Shown here: positions 5,879 to 11,485 of the stretch, piece by piece
How positions within the stretch are numbered: position 1 is the stretch's first letter
How the letters are laid out: the number at the start of each line of letters is the position of its first letter
Assembly (NCBI GenBank): GCA_002331575.1
Contig: DCZG01000093.1
Location: 653 to 12,941 of the forward strand
Direction: 5' to 3'
From: Atopobium sp. UBA2090
GTDB lineage: Bacteria > Actinomycetota > Coriobacteriia > Coriobacteriales > Atopobiaceae
DNA: 12,289 nt
Program-made: the position numbers and the translations under genes
Notes under the pieces: model-generated
Seen by the model: only the letters and a program-made list of their open reading frames with translations
What the model was told of the DNA's origin: nothing
The model's database searches: none

Positions 5879-7311
5879 CCGGTCCCGTTCTCTATCCCAC
5901 GCTTGCGGTGTCGGAGGCTCTCGTCGTGCTCTTCTCACTGCTCGTCTCCGAGTCGATCGTGCTCTGTGCCTGGGAGTACATGCGCGGAGAGACGCGCCGC
6001 TCCGTCGCCGCCATCGCCTATCGCGAGCTCCTTGCGGCGAGCTTCTTCGTGATGGCGGCGGTGTGCGTGGCGGCGGCGTATGGTGACCCGCGTCTCTCGC
6101 TCGAGTTTGGGTCGATGAGGGCGCCCCTGTCGGGGCTCATGTGGGTCAATGTCGCGACCATCATCGCGGGAGTGGTCGCAATGGTTCGTGACCGCCGCCT
6201 TGACCGGCTTCCAGACGTCGTGCTGCTTGCCATCGGCCTCCATCCCGTGGCCGTGGCCCTCGGTGCCTCTTGGCCGATGGCGCTCGTGATTCTCGCCTCG
6301 TACTTCTCGGCCCGTATGTCGTACCTTGTCTGCCGTTTTGCCGCCACTCGGCACCAGGAGACCACCCGCATCTCTCCCATCCAGGCACTCGAGGTGATTG
6401 GGGAGGGCGTGCTCTGTGTCGCGTCGGACGGCCGCAGCCTCTTCCTGAACGACGCCATGCGACGCTGCCTGTCATCGCTCGGGCTCCCCACTGACGTCGC
6501 GGACCAGCGTGAGGTGTGGGACGAGATCGCGCGCGCCGCGGAGGCTTCGGGCCAGGCCATCGAGGTCACCGGGCACGGGATGGCGGTGCGGCTCTCTCCT
6601 GACGAGACGCGCTATGTCGTTCGGGAGCCGATGGCGGTCAAAGGCGGTGCCACCTGCGTCATGGCCTACGACATCACGGAACAGGACCATCTTGCCAGGG
6701 AGATGCGCGCCGTGAACGATGAGCTCGAGCTCACGGGGCTCGAGCTCAAGGAGTCTCTCGCCCGCGTCCAGGAGGTCGCGGAGAACGACACGCGCATGCG
6801 CATGCGCTTTCGCGTGCACGACGTCGTCGGGCAGCGCGTCTCCATCATCCACCGCTTCCTCGAGGACGGTGACACCTCCGACGAGGCCGTCGCTCGAATC
6901 ATGGGCATGCTCTCGAGCGTCCTCACCGACCTGCGGTCGAATGACGACTCGGATCCCGAGATGTCGCTGCGCGCGATCGTCGGAGCCTTCGAGCTCGTGG
7001 GAGTCACCTACCGCATCACGGGGTCGCTTCCTGCGGACGGCACGGCTGCGGGCTTCTTCGTGCGCGTGATTCGTGAGGCGAGCACCAATGCGGTGCGACA
7101 CGGGCAGGCTCGCTCGATCGAGGTCTCCATCGACCAGACGCCAACGGAGGCGCGCCTCGTCGTCTCGAATGACGGCCTGGTACCTGATGCCGTCGTGGAG
7201 CACGTCGGCTTCCAGGGCATGCGGAGACGTGCCCGGGAGCTCGGCGCCACGCTGCGGGTCGAGCCCTCTCCGCGCTTTACCATCCGCGTGAACGTGCCTC
7301 TTACGTGGTAG
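5875..7311 (+). CDS. Sensor histidine kinase, HisKA_3/NarL type, with membrane and PAS-like domains
   Basis: This is a membrane sensor kinase of 478 residues that would phosphorylate a NarL-type regulator. About five hydrophobic segments occupy 8-155 (8-33, 46-69, 84-103, 113-130, 133-155). A PAS-like domain follows (about 167-268: VIGEGVLCVASDGRSLFLND to VMAYDITEQ), then a coiled linker (270-303). The dimerisation/phospho-acceptor region has RFRVHDVVGQRVS with H315-D316, the HisKA_3 signature. The ATPase domain shows the N-box IREASTNAVRHG (E401, N405) and the G-box VGFQGMRRRARELGATL (G445, G448). The adenine-contacting D-x-G position reads N432-D433-G434, so the usual first Asp is Asn. A regulator gene does not follow; the only one in the window is at 176-796. 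The upstream gene overlaps by four bases. A weak hairpin follows at 7324-7340. The kinase call is firm; the signal and partner are unknown. Confidence 0.92.
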   Translation: MTGPVLYPTLAVSEALVVLFSLLVSESIVLCAWEYMRGETRRSVAAIAYRELLAASFFVMAAVCVAAAYGDPRLSLEFGSMRAPLSGLMWVNVATIIAGVVAMVRDRRLDRLPDVVLLAIGLHPVAVALGASWPMALVILASYFSARMSYLVCRFAATRHQETTRISPIQALEVIGEGVLCVASDGRSLFLNDAMRRCLSSLGLPTDVADQREVWDEIARAAEASGQAIEVTGHGMAVRLSPDETRYVVREPMAVKGGATCVMAYDITEQDHLAREMRAVNDELELTGLELKESLARVQEVAENDTRMRMRFRVHDVVGQRVSIIHRFLEDGDTSDEAVARIMGMLSSVLTDLRSNDDSDPEMSLRAIVGAFELVGVTYRITGSLPADGTAAGFFVRVIREASTNAVRHGQARSIEVSIDQTPTEARLVVSNDGLVPDAVVEHVGFQGMRRRARELGATLRVEPSPRFTIRVNVPLTW

Positions 7312-7323
7312 GGCCTCTTCCTC

Positions 7324-7340
7324 GTCAGCAACGGGCTGAC
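7324..7340 (+). terminator. Possible weak terminator hairpin after the kinase operon
   Basis: GTCAGC (7324-7329) pairs perfectly with GCTGAC (7335-7340) around the loop AACGG, 12 bp after the kinase stop. It is followed by ATTTGCCTATTCT rather than a pure T-run, so termination would be partial at best. Confidence 0.45.
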
Positions 7341-7347
7341 ATTTGCC

Positions 7348-7353
7348 TATTCT
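7348..7353 (+). promoter_or_regulatory. Candidate -10 box of the small membrane-protein gene
   Basis: TATTCT matches the -10 consensus at four of six bases in a locally AT-rich stretch. A start near 7360 would leave a short leader before the TTG at 7384. No good -35 element is visible. Confidence 0.3.
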
Positions 7354-7354
7354 G

Positions 7355-7368
7355 TTCACTGCAGTGAA
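7355..7368. promoter_or_regulatory. 14-bp perfect palindrome, candidate operator
   Basis: TTCACTGCAGTGAA reads the same on both strands with no mismatch. It begins 2 nt after the candidate -10 box and covers the expected transcription start of the gene at 7384, a placement typical of a repressor operator. With no loop bases it is a poor RNA hairpin, which favours a protein-binding site. I cannot name the regulator. Confidence 0.5.
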
Positions 7369-7383
7369 ACGAAGGCATGGGGA

Positions 7384-7740
7384 TTGGCGGCGCGAGCTAT
7401 GGCACAGGGCGGCATGTTCGGCAGGCGTCGTGGCGGCAGCGGGCAGCAGGTTCCCCCGACGAAGTCGCGCGGCGACACCAAGGATGCTCCTGGCAAGAAG
7501 CGCGTGAACACCTCGTCCGGCTCTCCCGTTCGCCGACATGCGGCTGACCGTCAAGTTCCGGCAGACAGCGCCTACGCCGAGCACTACGGGACCGTCACGC
7601 CTCGAGACGAGCTCTCGCTCTCGTATTCCGCACGCAGGCGTCAGATCGTACGCCGACAGACGAAGAGGATCCTCATCATCGTCGGCATCGCGGTCGCGGT
7701 GCTCGTCGTGGTCCTTCTCGTCATGCGCGTGCTAGCTTAG
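7384..7740 (+). CDS. Small tail-anchored membrane protein of unknown function
   Basis: I do not recognise the family. The product has 118 residues if the TTG at 7384 is used (GAAGG at 7371-7375, 8 nt away) or 113 from ATG 7399, which has no clear ribosome site. The first 90 residues are hydrophilic, basic and probably disordered, with Gly/Arg-rich and Lys/Arg-rich patches. A basic stretch (SARRRQIVRRQTKR) leads into one C-terminal membrane helix (RILIIVGIAVAVLVVVLLVM), with only a few residues after it. By the positive-inside rule the long N-terminus should stay in the cytoplasm, as in tail-anchored proteins. A palindrome overlaps its promoter. Its last nine bases overlap the 3' end of the convergent muramidase gene. 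Coding is supported by frame, codon use and the conserved-looking membrane anchor. Confidence 0.7.
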   Translation: MAARAMAQGGMFGRRRGGSGQQVPPTKSRGDTKDAPGKKRVNTSSGSPVRRHAADRQVPADSAYAEHYGTVTPRDELSLSYSARRRQIVRRQTKRILIIVGIAVAVLVVVLLVMRVLA

Positions 7741-8751
7741 GGCGCCGGAGAGGTCGAGGTCCATGTCGACCGTGCCGTCGACGCCCGCGACCGACCCGTC
7801 GGTGGAGTACTGCCACAGCACATAGCGAAAATCCGAGGTCGGCGCCAAGGTGTCGTACTGGGCGACCCAGAGATTCGTCGAGATGGACGTCAGGTCGTAG
7901 CGCTCGATGTCGGAGGCGCTGCCGTAGATCATGGCGGTGTAGCCGGCACTCTCGATACGCGCGCAGAAGGCGTTCGCAATCGCGGTGACCTCCTCGTCCG
8001 AGAGGGAGTCCGGTCTGCCGTTGCCCCCTTGGCGTTCGAGGTCAAAGACAACGGGCAGTTGGAGCTTCGTGCCCGCGAGCTGGGAGATCGCGAAGTCGGC
8101 CTCCTCGCGTGCCTCGTCCTCGCTGATCGCCTGCGAGTAGAAGTAGACTCCGGCGTCGAGTCCCGCCGCTTGGGCACCAGTGAGGTTGGCGCGGAAGTTG
8201 TCGTCTGCGGACACGTTGCCCGCTGACGAGCCGCGGTAACCCACGCGCACGTAGGCAAAGGAGATGCCGTCGTTTGCGACGGCTGCCCAGTCTATCGTCC
8301 CGTTGTGCACCGAGACGTCGATTCCCAGGCGTGACTTGACCGTGCCGCTCACCGTGTACACGTAGCGACCGTCGGTGTTGAGGTAGAGGTTGGACCAGTC
8401 GTAGGGGCAGACGTAGACGGGATCGAGCGCGTCCTTCACGGTCACTGACGAGTTGGCTGACGTCTCGTTTGACCCCGAGGAGAAGAGCGCGTGCAGAATC
8501 GTGATCGAGCCGACGCCGATGATGATCACGACGAGGAGCCCCATGAGCACCGAGGCGAGCCGCCCGAGCCGATTCCTCTTCGACGTCCGCCTGCCATTCG
8601 GTCCCCGCGTGTGACCTCCGCGCGAATTCTGCGCTCGTGAGCTGGCGTTCGTTGAACGCGAAGCAGAGCTGTGCCGAGAGACGGACCGTCGTGGGGACGA
8701 TGGGCGCCGTGCCGAACTGGTGGTGCCGTTATGTCTGCTGGTCTGTGTCAT
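7732..8751 (-). CDS. Membrane-anchored GH25 lysozyme (1,4-beta-N-acetylmuramidase)
   Basis: The product (339 residues) should cleave the bond between N-acetylmuramic acid and N-acetylglucosamine in peptidoglycan. The GH25 domain covers about 143-335. The family's entry motif GIDVSVHNGTIDW carries D145, VVFDLE carries D237 and E239 (the catalytic D-x-E), and GVYFYSQA and LWVAQYD are typical barrel strands. In front lies a cytoplasmic tail of about 60 residues, very rich in Ser and Arg, then one membrane helix (about 64-89), then a linker of some 50 residues. The enzyme is thus tethered to the outer face of the membrane rather than released. I chose the ATG at 8751 because an extended -10 box (TGGTATAGT on the minus strand) ends only 6 bp upstream, which would make a leaderless message; a start further up at 8805 lies upstream of that promoter. 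It diverges from the DUF3160 gene and converges on the small membrane-protein gene. Confidence 0.92.
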   Translation of the reverse strand: MTQTSRHNGTTSSARRPSSPRRSVSRHSSASRSTNASSRAQNSRGGHTRGPNGRRTSKRNRLGRLASVLMGLLVVIIIGVGSITILHALFSSGSNETSANSSVTVKDALDPVYVCPYDWSNLYLNTDGRYVYTVSGTVKSRLGIDVSVHNGTIDWAAVANDGISFAYVRVGYRGSSAGNVSADDNFRANLTGAQAAGLDAGVYFYSQAISEDEAREEADFAISQLAGTKLQLPVVFDLERQGGNGRPDSLSDEEVTAIANAFCARIESAGYTAMIYGSASDIERYDLTSISTNLWVAQYDTLAPTSDFRYVLWQYSTDGSVAGVDGTVDMDLDLSGALS

Positions 8752-8757
8752 AGCGAG

Positions 8758-8766
8758 ACTATACCA
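8758..8766 (-). promoter_or_regulatory. Extended -10 promoter of the GH25 gene, probably leaderless
   Basis: On the minus strand the sequence reads TGGTATAGT, an extended -10 (TGnTATAAT with one change). The hexamer occupies 8763-8758, so transcription should start at or within a base or two of the ATG at 8751. No Shine-Dalgarno precedes that ATG, which fits a leaderless message. The best -35-like hexamer (GCGACA) has an over-long 20-nt spacer, tolerable for an extended -10 promoter. Confidence 0.5.
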
Positions 8767-8826
8767 AGAAGTCGTGTGGGTCTTGTCGCCAGGGGTTGGC
8801 CGCACCGGGCCGGAACATCCGCGTCA

Positions 8827-8864
8827 GGCAAGCCATCCATACGCTCCAAAGGGATGGCGTAGCC
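8827..8864. repeat. Inverted repeat in the divergent promoter region
   Basis: GCCATCC (8832-8838) and GGATGGC (8852-8858) are perfect 7-bp arms around 13 nt. A further GGC (8827-8829) and GCC (8862-8864) extend the stem after a small internal loop. The repeat lies between the two opposed promoters and may be a shared operator or a hairpin that insulates them. Confidence 0.5.
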
Positions 8865-8884
8865 GCAAGATAGTACAGGTTCTT

Positions 8885-8913
8885 TTCAGAAAATATGAGC
8901 CGCCTGTTACAAT
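8885..8913 (+). promoter_or_regulatory. Promoter of the DUF3160-CapA operon
   Basis: An extended -10, TGTTACAAT (8905-8913; hexamer TACAAT), differs from TGnTATAAT by one base. TTCAGA (8885-8890) is a 4/6 match to TTGACA with an ideal 17-bp spacer. Transcription from about 8920 leaves roughly 43 nt before ATG 8963 and lies downstream of the ATG codons of the longer open frame. Confidence 0.6.
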
Positions 8914-8962
8914 GGGGCAAGATGTGGGTTCCTGCCAGGTGACGAACACGACCCTGCGAGGT

Positions 8963-11479
8963 ATGAATTTGTATTGTCCGAAGTGCGGTGCAAAGCTACC
9001 CGATGACGCGTCGTTCTGCAACAAGTGTGGTTCTCCCGTCGAGCCGATCGAGAGCAGCGGGCCTACTCCCCAAAAGCCCGCCGCTGAAACGGCACCCGTC
9101 GCTCCCGTCGCCACTACGGCTCCCGAGGAGGTCGCTCCGGCGCCCGCTCCTGCCGAGAAGAAGCCGCGTCGCATGAACCCCGTGCTCACGGGGGTTCTCT
9201 GCGCTCTGGGAATCATCGCCGTCGTCGCCGGCGTCCTGCTGATGCGGCCATCCTCCCAGGTGAGTCAGACGAGCAGCTCCTCCTCGACGAGCTCCGTGAG
9301 CGACGGTGGCGTCGAGATCGACACGTTTGTCCGCCCGACGATCGCCACCACACTTGTGAGCTCGTCGATGTCGATGTCCTCCGCCCCCGCTCTGGCGCGG
9401 TATCTGAACTCCATCAACATGCCGAGCTCCGATGGCAGCTCGAGCGCAAGCTCGAGTTCGAGCGGAAGCGCCTCGTCGTCCTCCGGCAGCGACGCCGTGA
9501 CGAACCCCTACTCGACGCTTTCCGACCTCAAGCCGGCGAGCAATCTCTCCAACGTGGTGAATCTGGGCGACTTCAACCTCACCGCCCAGGACAAGAGCCT
9601 TCTCGAGCAGAACATGTTCGCCGTCGACGCGCGCTACGGTTCCTCCGAGTTCTTCGACATCTACGAGCACAACCGCTATGAGATGCTGCCGAACTTCGTG
9701 ACGACCGACTCGATGATGCACTCCTACCATCTCTACTTCAGCTATCTCCAGAAGAACTGCGAGAAGACCTACCTCTCCGCCGATCTTCTCTCGCTCAGCC
9801 AGACCATGCTCCAGACGAGCTCCGACCAGCTGACCGCCCTCTCGGGAACCGAATGGGAGGCTGCCGCCAAGAGGAACGTGACCTTCTTCGCCGTCGCCTG
9901 CTGCCTGCTCGACCCGAGCACCGCGGTGCCTGACGCCGTCGCGTCCGATGTGAGCTCCGAGGTCTCCAAGATCCAAGACGCCACGGCGGTCGTCGAATGC
10001 GCCATCACGGGAGAGGAAGAGGACTACTCGCAGTACAAGCCTCGCGGCTACTACGAAGGCGACGAGCAGCTCGAGCGCTACTTCCGCGCCATGATGTGGT
10101 ACGGGCGCATCAACTTCACCGAGAAGGACGAGGACCTCGACCGGAGTGCCCTTCTCGCCACGCTCGCACTCGACGGCGGGACCAACGGGACGGTCAACTC
10201 CGACTGGGAGGCCATCTACACCGTCACGAGCTTCTTTGCGGGAGCCAGCGACGACCTGAGCTACTACGAGTACTATCCGATCTTCGCCCACTGCTACGGC
10301 GATGGCGCGACGGTCGACGACCTGGCTGGCAACGACCAGGCCTGGGAGAGCTACCACGCTCTCACGGCCACGATGCCCGCGCCCAAGATCAGCTCCGTGA
10401 TCGTGGGCGATGAGTCGAAGGTCACCGACGATGACATCAAGGGCTTCCGACTCATGGGACAGCGCTTCTCGATCGACGAGAGCATCTTCCAGCAGCTCAT
10501 CTACGACAACGTGGGCGACAAGAACAATGCGCGGCTCCTACCCTCCGCACTCGACCTGCCGGCAGCCCTCGGGTCGGACGAGGCGCTCGGTATCCTCAAG
10601 GACGAAGGCAAGACCGATTACGTGAACTACGACAGCCAGATGGAGGGCCTGCGCACGACGATCGCCAACAGTGACGATTCCATCTGGAACGCAAGCCTCT
10701 ACAGCCAGTGGCTCTACACGCTCAACCCCCTGCTCGTGACCAAGGGTTCGGGCTATCCGGACTTCATGCAGTCGGAAGCTTGGACCCGCAAGAACCTCCA
10801 GTCGTATCTGGGCAGCTACACCGAGCTCAAGCATGACACCGTGCTCTACTCCAAGCAGGTGATGGCCGAGATGGGCGGCGGGGACGTCGAGAAGGACGAC
10901 CGTGGGTACGTGGAGCCGGAACCCGACGTCTACGCTCGTCTTGCGAACCTCACCCAGGCGACGTCCGACGGCCTTTCCCGCTACGGCATGCTCTCCTCGA
11001 ATGACGCAGCTGACCTCGGGCTGCTCAAGGACCTCGCCACCAAGCTCGAGACCATCTCGGAGGAGGAGCTTTCCGGGAAGACGCTCTCGGATGATGAGTA
11101 CGACCTCATCCGCAGCTATGGCGGTCAGATCGAGCACTTCTGGCAGGTCGCGAACCCGACGGCCTCCAAGGGTGCCACCCGATCCAACGAGTATCCTGCG
11201 GCCGTCGTAGTGGACGTGGCGACCGACAATGACGACGGCACGGTGCTCGAACTCGCCACGGGTAGGGTCTCGACCATCTACGTCCTCGTGCCCATCGATG
11301 GCGAGCTTCACCTCTGCGCCGGTGGCACCTTCAGCTACTACGAGTTCGAGCAGCCTCAGTCCGATCGCCTGACCGACTCGCAGTGGCGAAAGACGCTCGG
11401 CATCACGGAGTCGGGATCCGGGAGTACCTCGGTTCCGGACCAGCCGGAATGGGTCAACACCTTCCAGACGTCGAACTAG
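8963..11479 (+). CDS. Membrane-anchored DUF3160 protein with N-terminal zinc ribbon
   Basis: The product has 838 residues. It begins directly with a zinc ribbon, MNLYCPKCGAKLPDD then CNKCG (C5, C8, C19, C22), which sets the start at 8963 although the ribosome site (GAGG, 1 nt away) is poor. A Pro/Ala-rich stretch and the basic KKPRR lead into one membrane helix (73-94). Outside the membrane come two serine-rich tracts (about 101-113 and 155-176) and then a DUF3160 domain filling about 180-835. That domain carries the signature LPNFVTTDSMMHSYHLYFSY (242-261). DUF3160 proteins are large helical surface or secreted proteins without a proven activity. The ribbon would lie in the cytoplasm and the large domain at the cell surface. 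The gene is the first of a probable two-gene operon with the CapA-like gene 6 bp behind it. The family call is strong; the biochemical role is unknown. Confidence 0.9.
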   Translation: MNLYCPKCGAKLPDDASFCNKCGSPVEPIESSGPTPQKPAAETAPVAPVATTAPEEVAPAPAPAEKKPRRMNPVLTGVLCALGIIAVVAGVLLMRPSSQVSQTSSSSSTSSVSDGGVEIDTFVRPTIATTLVSSSMSMSSAPALARYLNSINMPSSDGSSSASSSSSGSASSSSGSDAVTNPYSTLSDLKPASNLSNVVNLGDFNLTAQDKSLLEQNMFAVDARYGSSEFFDIYEHNRYEMLPNFVTTDSMMHSYHLYFSYLQKNCEKTYLSADLLSLSQTMLQTSSDQLTALSGTEWEAAAKRNVTFFAVACCLLDPSTAVPDAVASDVSSEVSKIQDATAVVECAITGEEEDYSQYKPRGYYEGDEQLERYFRAMMWYGRINFTEKDEDLDRSALLATLALDGGTNGTVNSDWEAIYTVTSFFAGASDDLSYYEYYPIFAHCYGDGATVDDLAGNDQAWESYHALTATMPAPKISSVIVGDESKVTDDDIKGFRLMGQRFSIDESIFQQLIYDNVGDKNNARLLPSALDLPAALGSDEALGILKDEGKTDYVNYDSQMEGLRTTIANSDDSIWNASLYSQWLYTLNPLLVTKGSGYPDFMQSEAWTRKNLQSYLGSYTELKHDTVLYSKQVMAEMGGGDVEKDDRGYVEPEPDVYARLANLTQATSDGLSRYGMLSSNDAADLGLLKDLATKLETISEEELSGKTLSDDEYDLIRSYGGQIEHFWQVANPTASKGATRSNEYPAAVVVDVATDNDDGTVLELATGRVSTIYVLVPIDGELHLCAGGTFSYYEFEQPQSDRLTDSQWRKTLGITESGSGSTSVPDQPEWVNTFQTSN

Positions 11480-11485
11480 GCAGTG

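Larger units (their letters stand above)
8752..8962. other. Divergent promoter region between the GH25 and DUF3160 genes
   Basis: This 211-bp region has promoters facing both ways (separate entries) and a large inverted repeat at 8827-8864. I find no gene; the open frame running through it in phase with the DUF3160 gene lacks any family resemblance before the zinc ribbon. Confidence 0.6.

Noticed and set aside
7377..7540. ATG 7377 in another frame close to the GAAGG ribosome site
   Set aside because: It is only 1 nt from the site and gives about 54 codons of unlikely protein before a stop; the TTG 7384 frame encodes the membrane-anchored protein.
8720..8962. N-terminal extension of the DUF3160 frame upstream of 8963
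   Set aside because: The extension overlaps both divergent promoters, and the zinc ribbon begins exactly at MNLYCPKC.
9425..9490. AGCTCGAGC-like repeats in the DUF3160 gene as a DNA-level repeat element
   Set aside because: They are explained by serine codons of the linker in the reading frame and have no regular period.
8996..10357. Long minus-strand open frame opposite the DUF3160 gene (and similarly 10538-11989)
   Set aside because: Antisense shadow of a clearly recognised DUF3160/CapA coding region with low-complexity Val/Arg/His-rich translation.
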